NCBI GenBank assembly: GCA_030639305.1
Contig: DAOWCY010000126.1
Coordinates: forward strand, 1-20,601
Source: JAGLQA01 sp023135565
GTDB lineage: Bacteria > Acidobacteriota > Aminicenantia > UBA2199
Reading direction: 5' to 3'
DNA length: 20,601 nt
Shown here: one piece after another, positions 6,897 to 13,940 of the stretch
Numbering within the stretch: position 1 is the first letter of the stretch
Layout: each line of letters opens with the position of its first letter
The notes under the pieces: generated by a model
What the model was told of the DNA's origin: nothing
Seen by the model: the letters and a program-made list of their open reading frames with translations, nothing else
Database searches by the model: none
Position numbers and translations under genes: made by a program

Positions 6897-7598
6897 CTAA
6901 TTCGTTAATGCCGGCGGTGCTATTTTGCCACCGTGGCACACGCCGCAGGCATCTTTTTGCACATGGGGTAGAACCTCATGGATGGCTTTGGCGCTGTGAC
7001 ATCTTTCACAAATCCTGATGTCGGTGCTTCTTTTGTTTTCCGGGTCGTGACAGGTATTGCAGCCTTTCAAAGAGATACCGTGATGGGTATCCTTCATGCT
7101 CACGATCTTTAAGCCGTCGACTTCGCCGCCTTCTTTGTGGCAGATGCGGCAGTTTTCAACTGTGGGCGTCACTTTCGAGGCCGAATAGGGCGGTACCTCT
7201 GTGCTGAAATCGCTGACACCGGGGCTTTCATGACAGGAGTTACATTCTTTGTCTGTAGCCGCCTGGGTTTCGTGGTGGGGGCTCTTTTTATGACAGGCTT
7301 TGCACTCCCGTTCCAAAGCGACCCCGATTTTGCCGGGTTCGGTGGAAACTTTGTGGCAGTGAGAGCAGTCGCCGGAAGTGGCATAACTGGTGCCGTGGTG
7401 GGCGTCTACCTGGGAGTCTCCGTGACATCCCTGGCAGATTGCCTTATTGATCCCGGTAAAACCTACATCTTTGAAACCGATATCCTGTGCGATACCTTCG
7501 GCAAATAGACTTCCCGAAAACAGGAAGACAAGAAAAAATACGCTCAAGACTAAAATTGCCTCTTTTGAAAACCTGGTTGAATTCTTTGTTTGGGTCAT
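6897..7598 (-). CDS. Periplasmic octahaem c-type cytochrome
   Basis: A 233-residue protein with a Sec signal (residues ~12-32, ending SLFA) and eight CXXCH motifs: CQGCH, CSHCH, CKACH, CNSCH, CRICH, CNTCH, CERCH, CGVCH. Numerous spare His residues (HHGTS, HHETQ, HHGIS, HEVLPH) can supply sixth ligands, as in cytochrome c3/c7-type electron carriers. It is far shorter than octahaem tetrathionate or hydroxylamine enzymes, so an electron-transfer role is more likely than catalysis. The start at 7598 is chosen because AAGGAG lies 7 nt upstream and the signal peptide begins there; an upstream in-frame extension reads through the promoter and is not credible. NrfJ-related and TPR genes follow. Confidence 0.9.
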   Translation of the reverse strand: MTQTKNSTRFSKEAILVLSVFFLVFLFSGSLFAEGIAQDIGFKDVGFTGINKAICQGCHGDSQVDAHHGTSYATSGDCSHCHKVSTEPGKIGVALERECKACHKKSPHHETQAATDKECNSCHESPGVSDFSTEVPPYSASKVTPTVENCRICHKEGGEVDGLKIVSMKDTHHGISLKGCNTCHDPENKRSTDIRICERCHSAKAIHEVLPHVQKDACGVCHGGKIAPPALTN

Positions 7599-7640
7599 TG
7601 CTAAACTCCTTTTAAAATGATTCATTTTTTTCACACAGTA

Positions 7641-7669
7641 ACTATAAATAATTTTCTTAATAAAGTCAA
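7641..7669 (-). promoter_or_regulatory. Promoter of the octahaem cytochrome operon
   Basis: TTGACT (7669-7664), 17-nt spacer, TATAGT (7646-7641). The predicted start near 7634 gives a leader of about 36 nt with a good Shine-Dalgarno, in contrast to the leaderless promoters elsewhere in the window. Confidence 0.75.
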
Positions 7670-7794
7670 CAGGAAAAATAGAAGTAATTCTAAAATAATA
7701 TGACAGATTAGACAATATAAGACAAATGCAGAGGGATGTCAAAACCACAGGTTATAGAAAATCCACAAAATTCTCTTTTCGATATTTGCCGGGA

Positions 7795-7846
7795 GGTGGC
7801 ACTGAGGGGCTTTTTTGTTTTTTGCCCCGAAGTGACGGGGTGTGTT
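7795..7846 (-). repeat. Second interspersed repeat family, copy 1
   Basis: The reverse complement of this stretch matches 15634-15685 with only a few substitutions: ACACACCCCGTC, CTTCGGGGCAAAAAA, then GCCCCTCAG and GCCACC. It contains a short hairpin CCCCG...CGGGG. It lies directly beside the REP-like element at 7867-7987. Confidence 0.75.
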
Positions 7847-7866
7847 AGCTACTATGAAATTACTCT

Positions 7867-7987
7867 GCCTCCGGCGGCCCTGCCGGGGGCCAAACTTTTG
7901 AAAAAGTTTGATCAAAACTTCTAATAGTTGAGAATCAAAAACGCTACTTGCTGCGAAGCGGCTCAACGCCCCCCCACGCGAGTGGGG
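7867..7987 (+). repeat. REP-like composite element
   Basis: GC palindrome 7867-7890, 20-nt hairpin with GA loop 7891-7910, mini-hairpin GCTGC-GAA-GCGGC 7950-7962 (one T-G wobble), palindrome CCCCACGCGAGTGGGG 7972-7987. The 825-bp gene-free region 7748-8572 also holds the repeat at 7795, a GAAC-N4-GTTC palindrome at 8087, and the promoter at 8452; I see nothing identifiable in 8103-8400. Confidence 0.9.
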
Positions 7988-8086
7988 TTTGTTTAATTTC
8001 ACTCGTTTCCGGGTAAGGCGCGCATCATGAAGAACTACCCTGATAACTCTTCACCCGGCATTGTGGCTGATGCTGAACGGTCAAAA

Positions 8087-8102
8087 TTGAACATGTGTTC
8101 AA
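8087..8102. promoter_or_regulatory. Perfect palindrome TTGAACATGTGTTCAA
   Basis: A 7-2-7 inverted repeat. Its core GAACATGTGTTC fits the GAACRNRYGTTC pattern of Gram-positive-type LexA boxes. Further TGAACGG copies flank it at 8074-8080 and 8106-8112. No gene starts nearby, so its role is uncertain; it may be a relic operator. Confidence 0.35.
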
Positions 8103-8411
8103 AAATGAACGGCGCTGCTGCCGACTCAAAAAGAAGAAACCCCGTCATAATGCCTATTTTCCCGGATTGCCGCTTCCGGCACGATAATTGCTACAAAAAT
8201 ATATCACCAAGTTAGGTCTAATATTATCAAATGAATAAAAGATATTACAGGTTAAAGTTAGGATGCCCGACAAAAGAAGGCACGGCTTTCTACGCAAAAA
8301 ATCCCGGTTTTTTGTTGACGGATAGGGTTTTTTATACTACTCTAAATACAGGAAGCCGGGTACTAAACATATCGGTCGAGGCTGTAAAAAAACGGTGCTA
8401 AGAATGAATAA

Positions 8412-8425
8412 TTTTGCCGGCAAAA
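8412..8425. promoter_or_regulatory. Palindrome upstream of the nanowire promoter
   Basis: TTTTGCCGGCAAAA is a perfect 14-bp palindrome 26 bp upstream of the -35 box at 8452. An A-tract inverted repeat (GTTA-A6-TAAC, 8431-8444) lies between. The position suits an activator site plus an UP element, but no regulator is encoded nearby. Confidence 0.4.
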
Positions 8426-8451
8426 AATTTGTTAAAAAAATAACTTTTTCC

Positions 8452-8480
8452 TTGACAGGAAGTCTTTTTTGTTATAGAAT
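8452..8480 (+). promoter_or_regulatory. Strong sigma-70 promoter of the tetrahaem gene
   Basis: TTGACA (8452-8457), 17-nt spacer, TAGAAT (8475-8480). The predicted start near 8487 gives a leader of about 86 nt containing a small ORF and then AGAGGAGG before the cytochrome ATG. The A-rich DNA upstream resembles an UP element, consistent with high expression of a filament subunit. Confidence 0.8.
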
Positions 8481-8513
8481 TAACTATTAAGCCCCGACAA
8501 CGAAGGACGTAAC

Positions 8514-8576
8514 ATGATAAAACAGCTTAAATTTTCAAAAAAATCAAATAAAACCATAGAGGAGGTTTTTTCATGA
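8514..8576 (+). CDS. Possible 20-residue leader peptide
   Basis: ATG at 8514 is preceded by AAGGA with 6-nt spacing. The frame runs for 20 codons, encodes a Lys-rich peptide (four Lys in MIKQLKFSKK), and its TGA overlaps the ATG of the tetrahaem cytochrome by 4 nt (ATGA at 8573-8576). The cytochrome's own Shine-Dalgarno lies inside this ORF. This is the geometry of translational coupling or of a regulatory leader, but the ORF is short and could be chance in AT-rich DNA. Confidence 0.35.
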   Translation: MIKQLKFSKKSNKTIEEVFS

Positions 8577-9181
8577 AAAAACTAATAATTTTCGCATGTG
8601 CATTAGCACTAACATTCAACGCTTTTGCGTTAATCACGGGTTCTGCCCATGATCTTAGCGGTGAAGCCTGGGCATTGGGCCGGATTTGCGTGGTATGTCA
8701 TGTGCCTCATGGCGCAGACACGACCGTAGCCAACGCCCCCCTGTGGAGTCACGATTTAACCACTACGACTTTCACAGCCTACGGCACCGGTTTCGATATG
8801 GAATTAAACGTAGGCCAGCCCAGTGGCGTTTCACTGCTGTGCCTCTCCTGCCATGACGACACAGTAGCTCTCGACGCCTTTGTAGGCGGCGCCGGTACTT
8901 CCGGCACCCTGTCCGTCGAATTTGTAGGCACCACCGCAGCTTTAGGTACCAATATGCAAGCGAACCACCCGGTCTCCTTCGTATATGACACTTCCGCGGC
9001 CGCTGATACTGAAATCAATGCTGCCGATGCTACCATCAACGGTATGTTAGCCGGAGGCGCAGGTGGAACGCTGGAATGTTCTTCCTGCCATGACGTGCAT
9101 AACACCACTGTTGCCGCAGCCCCGCTGCTGAGAGTAGCAATCGCCAATAGTGCGCTCTGCCTGGTCTGCCACGACAAATAA
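8573..9181 (+). CDS. OmcE-like tetrahaem cytochrome, candidate nanowire subunit
   Basis: A 202-residue secreted protein. Sec signal residues 1-19 (ending AFA), then four CXXCH motifs at Cys39 (CVVCH), Cys90 (CLSCH), Cys169 (CSSCH) and Cys196 (CLVCH). Family-type motifs are seen in order: SAHDL, CHVPHGADT, APLWSH, LLCLSCHDDTVALD, NHPVSFVYD, LECSSCHDVHN, then ALCLVCH close to the C-terminus. From memory of the family this order, size and haem spacing match OmcE of Geobacter sulfurreducens, which polymerises into extracellular cytochrome filaments. Five non-motif His (26, 46, 60, 132, 176) can supply distal ligands; in the filaments one ligand comes from the next subunit. The low-complexity Ala/Gly/Thr surface is typical of a secreted, packed subunit. 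It has its own promoter, a strong Shine-Dalgarno and a terminator, suggesting abundant monocistronic expression. Polymerisation is inferred, not shown. Confidence 0.8.
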   Translation: MKKLIIFACALALTFNAFALITGSAHDLSGEAWALGRICVVCHVPHGADTTVANAPLWSHDLTTTTFTAYGTGFDMELNVGQPSGVSLLCLSCHDDTVALDAFVGGAGTSGTLSVEFVGTTAALGTNMQANHPVSFVYDTSAAADTEINAADATINGMLAGGAGGTLECSSCHDVHNTTVAAAPLLRVAIANSALCLVCHDK

Positions 9182-9215
9182 TTAGCATACGTAAAAGCGA
9201 AAAAGTTAAATTTGT

Positions 9216-9237
9216 CGATAGGTTTTACAACCTATCG
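9216..9237 (+). other. 3' UTR hairpin
   Basis: CGATAGGTT-TTAC-AACCTATCG is a perfect 9-bp stem without a T-run, 34 nt after the cytochrome stop and 10 nt before the terminator. It could protect the mRNA 3' end. Confidence 0.55.
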
Positions 9238-9247
9238 AGGAAATCTT

Positions 9248-9277
9248 AAAAGGCTCTCCAGCCGGGGAGCCTTTTTT
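9248..9277 (+). terminator. Intrinsic terminator after the tetrahaem gene
   Basis: Stem AAAAGGCTCTCC / GGGGAGCCTTTT with an AGCC loop and one T-G wobble, ending in a run of six T (9272-9277). It separates the nanowire transcript from the conduit cluster. Confidence 0.88.
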
Positions 9278-9299
9278 CTAACAAACGATATTTCAAACC

Positions 9300-9328
9300 T
9301 TTAAAAATGGGCTTAAATTTGTTATAAT
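9300..9328 (+). promoter_or_regulatory. Promoter of the conduit cluster, leaderless
   Basis: TTTAAA (9300-9305), 17-nt spacer, perfect TATAAT (9323-9328). The ATG at 9334 begins five nucleotides after the -10 box, so the transcript should start at the initiation codon; no Shine-Dalgarno is visible. Confidence 0.7.
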
Positions 9329-9333
9329 GTATT

Positions 9334-10458
9334 ATGTTAAAAAACAACAAAAAAGAAAATTACAGTTTCAAAAGAATCATAAAAAACTTACTACTGTTTA
9401 TACTTGTTTCCATCCTTACCTTTAGCTGCGGCGGTTCCGGGAAGATCAAAACAAACCCGGCCCAGGGCAAAGATAAAGGCTATATTTTCTATCCCTCTTT
9501 ACCCAATATGCCCAGGTACCAGTACCTGAAAACCTTTTCCACTTCCGACGATATTAAGAAAAAAAAGAGCAAATTTTTTAAATTTGTGGCCGGGGCGGAC
9601 CAGGAAAAACCTAAGGTCATCAAAAAAGCCTACGGTGTGGATATTTACGACGGAGTCATCTATGTCTGCGATTTCGGCAGCGGGGTGGTGTCGGTTTTGG
9701 ATTTAAAAGATCGCAGCTTCGGTTTTATCGGGCTTTCGGGCAGCGGCAAGCTGCAGCGGCCCATCAACTTGAAGGTCGATAAGGAGAATAAACTCCTCTA
9801 TGTCACCGACATGAGGCGGAGACAGGTTATCGTCTATACCCTGAAAGGCAAGCCGGTCAAATTTTACGGGAAAACGGACCAGTTCGCCCCTTCGGATGTG
9901 GATTTTCACGGCAACAAACTTTTTGTCTGCGACGTGAAAGAGCACTGCGTCCATGTATTGGATAAAGAGAGCGGAGAAACCCTGTACAAGATAGGCAAAG
10001 CAGGCAGTTCCGAAGGGGAACTGTTTCACCCCACCAATATTTGCATCCACAACGAGCGGCTTTATGTGTCCGAAACCACCAATTTCCGGGTGTCGATTTT
10101 CGACCTAAAAGGCAAGTTTATTACCATGTACGGCGAATTGGGCAAGCGTCCGGGGAATTTCTCCCGCAACAAAGGGATCGCGGTGGACAAGGAAGGGCGC
10201 ATTTACGTAGTAGACGCGGCTTTCCAGAACCTGCAGGTGTTTTCCCCGGAGTTCGAACTACTGCTCTTTTTCCTGAAGGGCGGCATGGCGAGAGACAACA
10301 TCTACATGCCGGCCGCGGTTACCATCGACTATGATAATATAGAATATTTTAAGGAATACATCTCCCCGAAATTCAAAGCGGAGTACCTGCTCTTTGTAAC
10401 CTCTCATTTCGGGATAAATAAGGTAAATGTCTATGCATTCGGCAGTTTTCAAAAATAA
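9334..10458 (+). CDS. NHL-repeat beta-propeller lipoprotein
   Basis: A 374-residue protein with a basic N-terminus, hydrophobic segment ~20-30 and a relaxed lipobox ending at Cys32 (LTFSC, followed by Gly-Gly-Ser). Residues ~85-370 hold NHL-type blades, for example YGVDIYDGVIYVCD, KVDKENKLLYVTDMRRRQV, LFHPTNICIHNERLYVSET, NFRVSIFDLKGKF and KGIAVDKEGRIYVVDAAFQNLQVF in pieces: a six-bladed propeller. NHL proteins commonly accompany porin-cytochrome conduits; a scaffolding or docking role outside the outer membrane is inferred. It is the first gene of a cluster in which each gene overlaps or nearly touches the next, and it is a paralogue of the propeller at 12987-13940 (shared GNF, KGIAVD, VDAAF/ADAMF, N-QVF/N-QIF). 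Confidence 0.85.
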   Translation: MLKNNKKENYSFKRIIKNLLLFILVSILTFSCGGSGKIKTNPAQGKDKGYIFYPSLPNMPRYQYLKTFSTSDDIKKKKSKFFKFVAGADQEKPKVIKKAYGVDIYDGVIYVCDFGSGVVSVLDLKDRSFGFIGLSGSGKLQRPINLKVDKENKLLYVTDMRRRQVIVYTLKGKPVKFYGKTDQFAPSDVDFHGNKLFVCDVKEHCVHVLDKESGETLYKIGKAGSSEGELFHPTNICIHNERLYVSETTNFRVSIFDLKGKFITMYGELGKRPGNFSRNKGIAVDKEGRIYVVDAAFQNLQVFSPEFELLLFFLKGGMARDNIYMPAAVTIDYDNIEYFKEYISPKFKAEYLLFVTSHFGINKVNVYAFGSFQK

Positions 10459-11029
10459 AAATAGATGTAAATGGATTTTTGTTTTTTTGCTTTTGTTCTT
10501 ATGCGCTTGCAGCGTAAAAAAAAACTATAAAGTACTATCTGTTTTTTTCGACGGGGTGCCTAACCCGGAGGAAAAGAAAAAAACCGCGGTTGCAAAAGCG
10601 GAAAACGGAACGCCCATAAACAGTACCGGCAAGACGGGCAGGCCGGAAGTGAAAGAGGTGATTCGTTCCAGCCACCCGGATTTTGCGGAACGGGAGTGCA
10701 AGGAGTGCCACAATATCGCCAGGGCAAATCTTTTAAAAGGGAAGGGACGCCTACTTTGTTTTTCCTGCCATGATAAAAGCGAATTTGGCGGCGTTTATGT
10801 CCATGGCCCTATCGCCGGCGGGGGCTGCAGTACCTGCCACCTACCCCATGAGTCGAAGTATGAGAGTTTATTAAAAAATACAGGCGACCAAATGTGCCTC
10901 GACTGCCACACGCCGGGTGACCTGACCAAAATCGAACCCCACGAGGAAAAAGAAGGCAGGACCTGTGTGCAGTGCCATCTACCCCATACCGCCGGGAACC
11001 GGTTTTTCTTGAAAGAGCAATCAGAATAA
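10427..11029 (+). CDS. Pentahaem c-type cytochrome lipoprotein
   Basis: A 200-residue protein. Hydrophobic segment 17-26, then lipobox LCAC with Cys28 followed by Ser, which favours outer-membrane sorting. After a ~60-residue Lys/Pro-rich linker come five CXXCH motifs at Cys91 (CKECH), Cys111 (CFSCH), Cys134 (CSTCH), Cys157 (CLDCH) and Cys180 (CVQCH), with CHLPHE and CHLPHT of the doubled-CXXCH type. The long linker would let the haem domain reach away from the membrane. The gene overlaps the NHL lipoprotein by 32 nt; ATG 10433 is an alternative start with AAGG upstream. Placed between an NHL lipoprotein and a beta-barrel, it is the likely lipid-anchored haem component of a porin-cytochrome complex. 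Confidence 0.88.
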   Translation: MSMHSAVFKNKNRCKWIFVFLLLFLCACSVKKNYKVLSVFFDGVPNPEEKKKTAVAKAENGTPINSTGKTGRPEVKEVIRSSHPDFAERECKECHNIARANLLKGKGRLLCFSCHDKSEFGGVYVHGPIAGGGCSTCHLPHESKYESLLKNTGDQMCLDCHTPGDLTKIEPHEEKEGRTCVQCHLPHTAGNRFFLKEQSE

Positions 11030-11037
11030 GGATGAAC

Positions 11038-12990
11038 ATGAAAAAAGTAATTCTGCCGGTCATTTTGCTTTTCCTATTTTTCGGGCACTTGCACCTAACG
11101 GCACAGAATGGCCATAATGGACAAAATGGCTCCCGGTTGATCAGTTTCAGCGATTTAGCCGGTTTTCTTGTGTTAAACTACCAGGTTACCGGTGAAAAGA
11201 GTTATGTAAACGAAAACTTAATAAACGATATATCCCGCGGTTTTTTAGAAGGGGGTATCCAAATTTTCAGCAAGGGTGCAATCTACCACCCCAACCTGCT
11301 GACATTCAATATAGACGCCAATATCGTAGGCAACCGGGCAAAAACCGCGGTCTTCTCCGATGCGGAAATCAACAATTCGATTAATAATTCCTACAATATC
11401 CGTATGCTCTTCCTGAAAAAAAAAAACCTGAACATCGAACTTTATACGCAGAGTAGTTATATTACCGCGGAGCGCCGTTTTTTAGGCAGGTTCTTTACCG
11501 ACCACAAGGTATCGGGGATAAATATTACCGCCTCGAGCCTGCGCTTTCCTTTTAAACTCTTAGTGTATCGAATGCGCAACTCCACCCAGGGGCTGGCTTT
11601 TTTTGAAAGAGAAGAAAAAAGCAGCGATATCGACTTTAAAGTCACCCTGCTCAAAACAAAAAAGAGCGGCTCCTTTTTAACTTTTAAGCAGAAAAATTAC
11701 TCGGAAGCGGTTTACGACGTGGATTATAATTCCCTGGAATTTATGGCCGATTTGCGCCATTATTACGGCATCAACTCCGCCAGTAATGTAATTGCCTTAG
11801 GTTCTTACAACAAGATGAGCGGGAATTACAATTTCGATATTTTCCGTTTCTTTTTAAACAACCGGCACTATTTGCGAAAAAAACTTTACCTGCGCGGCGA
11901 TTACGACTTGATAAAAGACGACACCGAGGGCCGCGCTTCGTCGAAACAGAAAGGACAGGTGGCGCTGCACCACCGCCTGTTCGAGAGCTTAGAATCGGAA
12001 GTCTTCGTCGGCGGGCGGCTGGAAGACTCCATTTACCAGGAACGGGATGTATTTTCCCGGGGCTTCTCTTTTGCTTACCGCAAAACTATACCCACCGGGG
12101 CTATCAATATGAGCTATACCCGCAGCGATGAGAACTCCCGTTTTACTTCCCACAGCGATATCGTTTCCACCAGCGAAATCTACAAATTTTCCTTTTCAGA
12201 CACCATTACCGTTACCAAATACGGTATCGATCCCGCTGCCATCACCCTCACCGATACCCGTTTCTCCCAGGTATATATCCCGGATGTGGATTACCAGGTC
12301 AACGTGATCGACCATGCGCTTATTATTACCCGGCTGCCGGGCGGGAACATCCCTGAAAAAGCCCGGGTGGTAGTATATTTTTCCTATCTCGCTTACCCCG
12401 ATTTCGATATGGACTCTGCCATATACAACTTAAACGCCCAGGTGCTGTTCCTGAAATATTTTAAAGTGTATTACCATAAATCTTCCATGCAGCACAAGAT
12501 TTCGTCGCAATTTTTGGTGGCCCCTTTTGAGAGTTATGATAGGGACATACTGGGCGCAAAACTCGACAGCCGCCTTATAAGACTCGAATACTCGGTAGAG
12601 AAACGCGACTCCAACCTATCTTCCGGCCACGAGGGTTGGCATTTCAAAGCGTCGGCTTCATACCGGCTCTTTCGCGGTTTTAGTATTTCCGGCTATCTTT
12701 CCCGCAACTATATGAAATATTTGACCGGCGATTACTATACCCGCTTCAACACCGCCACGGTTAATCTCTCCTACAACCCATCGCCAAGCCTGACCGCCCG
12801 GGCTATGTACCGGATGATCAGTTTTGAAACGCCCGATTACCTGCGCAGCCGGACCAGCGTCCTGGTGAAGCTGCAGTGGAACATCCGCAGGCTTATGTTG
12901 GAGTTCCTCTACGAGCATATCCTGGAAGGTTACGACATCAGCGAAAGGCTGCACGACTATTTCGCATTGATGATACGGAGGAGATTTTGA
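11038..12990 (+). CDS. Outer-membrane beta-barrel, putative conduit porin
   Basis: A 650-residue protein with a Sec signal (MKKVILPVILLF..., cleavage near LTA-Q). The rest is rich in alternating hydrophobic/polar strands with many aromatic residues (LNIELYTQSSYITAERRF, KLYLRGDYDLIKDD, FSISGYLSRNYMKY), ends every few tens of residues in turns, and terminates in Phe (ALMIRRRF), the classical C-terminal barrel signal. A mature size of ~630 residues is close to MtrB-type 26-strand conduit porins. A non-barrel insert of a beta-sandwich kind may lie at ~residues 385-460 (DTITVTKYGIDPA, VDYQVNVIDHALIITRLPGG). The start at 11038 has AAGGA with 5-nt spacing; an upstream in-frame ATG would overlap the cytochrome gene without a signal. 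No sequence similarity to MtrB is claimed; the family is unrecognised. Confidence 0.8.
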   Translation: MKKVILPVILLFLFFGHLHLTAQNGHNGQNGSRLISFSDLAGFLVLNYQVTGEKSYVNENLINDISRGFLEGGIQIFSKGAIYHPNLLTFNIDANIVGNRAKTAVFSDAEINNSINNSYNIRMLFLKKKNLNIELYTQSSYITAERRFLGRFFTDHKVSGINITASSLRFPFKLLVYRMRNSTQGLAFFEREEKSSDIDFKVTLLKTKKSGSFLTFKQKNYSEAVYDVDYNSLEFMADLRHYYGINSASNVIALGSYNKMSGNYNFDIFRFFLNNRHYLRKKLYLRGDYDLIKDDTEGRASSKQKGQVALHHRLFESLESEVFVGGRLEDSIYQERDVFSRGFSFAYRKTIPTGAINMSYTRSDENSRFTSHSDIVSTSEIYKFSFSDTITVTKYGIDPAAITLTDTRFSQVYIPDVDYQVNVIDHALIITRLPGGNIPEKARVVVYFSYLAYPDFDMDSAIYNLNAQVLFLKYFKVYYHKSSMQHKISSQFLVAPFESYDRDILGAKLDSRLIRLEYSVEKRDSNLSSGHEGWHFKASASYRLFRGFSISGYLSRNYMKYLTGDYYTRFNTATVNLSYNPSPSLTARAMYRMISFETPDYLRSRTSVLVKLQWNIRRLMLEFLYEHILEGYDISERLHDYFALMIRRRF

Positions 12991-13940
12991 GAATCCGGGT
13001 CAAAGCTGCTGCTTTTATATTTTTTCTATCTCTTTCTTCCTTAGTTTTGCTTCCTGCCCAGTCGGTTAAATTAGTGCGCACCATAAATTTCCTGGACAGC
13101 GCGAAACAAAAGAAATCCCTCAAAACTTTTATTTTCGGTAGAAAAAAAAGGAAAGCCGTCAAACCCTGTGCTATCTGCCGGGTAAATGCCGAATTTATAT
13201 GCGTCACCGACAGCGTCAACGGCGCTGTGCTGCTGATCGATAAACAGGGGAAAATAAAAAAAAGAATCACCAGGGTAAAAGGAATTAATTTTCTTGCGCC
13301 GGTCAGCGCCTGCATAGACGACCGGGGCAGCCTGTACGTGGCGGATTCCGCCCAGGGCGGGGTGATTCGCTTTAACAGCAATTTTAGATTCGAGGAGGTG
13401 TTTATCGCGTCCTTAGACCGGCGCATCACCGCCATCTCATTTGCTCAGGGGCATTTCTACTGCGTGGATACGCAGAACCACCAGGTGCTCTGTTTCGACC
13501 GCCTCGGGCAGCTAAAATTTTCTTTCGGTAAAAGGGGCATCTCGGAAGGTGAATTTAATTTCCCCACTCATATCGCCACGGATAAGAAACATATCTATAT
13601 CACCGATGCCATGAACTTCCGCGTACAGGTATTCGATTTTAACGGTCGTTTTATCCGGGTTTTCGGCAGTCACGGCCGGGGAGGCGGGAATTTTGCCAAA
13701 CCCAAAGGAATCGCGGTAGATAGTAAAGGACATATTTTCGCTGCCGACGCCATGTTCGACAATGTGCAGATATTCGATAAAAATGGAGAATTTCTCTATT
13801 TTTTCGGCGGCCCCGGGCAGCAGGAGAACCGATTCTGGATGCCCAGCGGTATCATGGTGGACCATGACGATACCATCTGGGTAGCCGATACGTATAACCA
13901 CCGTTTACAAATTTTCAGATTGGTGGAGGAAACCATATGA
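12987..13940 (+). CDS. Secreted NHL-repeat beta-propeller
   Basis: A 317-residue protein starting with TTG at 12987, which overlaps the stop of the barrel gene (TTGA) and has GGAGG five nt upstream. A hydrophobic signal follows (VKAAAFIFFLSLSSLVLLPAQ) with no lipobox. Six NHL blades are visible, the best being FNFPTHIATDKKHIYITDA, NFRVQVFDFNGRFIRVFG, KPKGIAVDSKGHIFAADA, and MPSGIMVDHDDTIWVADTYNHRLQIF. An N-terminal extension from an ATG at 12876 would lie inside the barrel gene and lack a signal peptide, so it is rejected. It is a paralogue of the NHL lipoprotein at 9334. The stop overlaps the next ATG by 4 nt, so stoichiometric production with the barrel and the 12-haem cytochrome is likely. 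Confidence 0.85.
   Translation: MRIRVKAAAFIFFLSLSSLVLLPAQSVKLVRTINFLDSAKQKKSLKTFIFGRKKRKAVKPCAICRVNAEFICVTDSVNGAVLLIDKQGKIKKRITRVKGINFLAPVSACIDDRGSLYVADSAQGGVIRFNSNFRFEEVFIASLDRRITAISFAQGHFYCVDTQNHQVLCFDRLGQLKFSFGKRGISEGEFNFPTHIATDKKHIYITDAMNFRVQVFDFNGRFIRVFGSHGRGGGNFAKPKGIAVDSKGHIFAADAMFDNVQIFDKNGEFLYFFGGPGQQENRFWMPSGIMVDHDDTIWVADTYNHRLQIFRLVEETI

Noticed and set aside
7599..7748. 50-residue N-terminal extension of the octahaem cytochrome
   Set aside because: It runs through a clear promoter and leader, and has no ribosome binding site.
8027..8215. 62-codon plus-strand ORF
   Set aside because: No Shine-Dalgarno, no recognisable domain, composition like random intergenic DNA.
8315..8338. 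TTGACG...TATACT as a promoter
   Set aside because: The spacer is only 12 nt.
8779..9177. 132-codon minus-strand ORF under the tetrahaem gene
   Set aside because: Antisense shadow of a gene with four intact haem motifs and strong expression signals.
10972..11037. Upstream start of the barrel gene
   Set aside because: The extension is charged, lies inside the pentahaem gene and displaces the signal peptide; ATG 11038 has AAGGA at 5 nt.
12876..12986. ATG start at 12876 for the second NHL protein
   Set aside because: It would overlap the barrel gene by over 100 nt and bury the signal peptide; TTG 12987 has GGAGG and overlaps the stop by a few bases.
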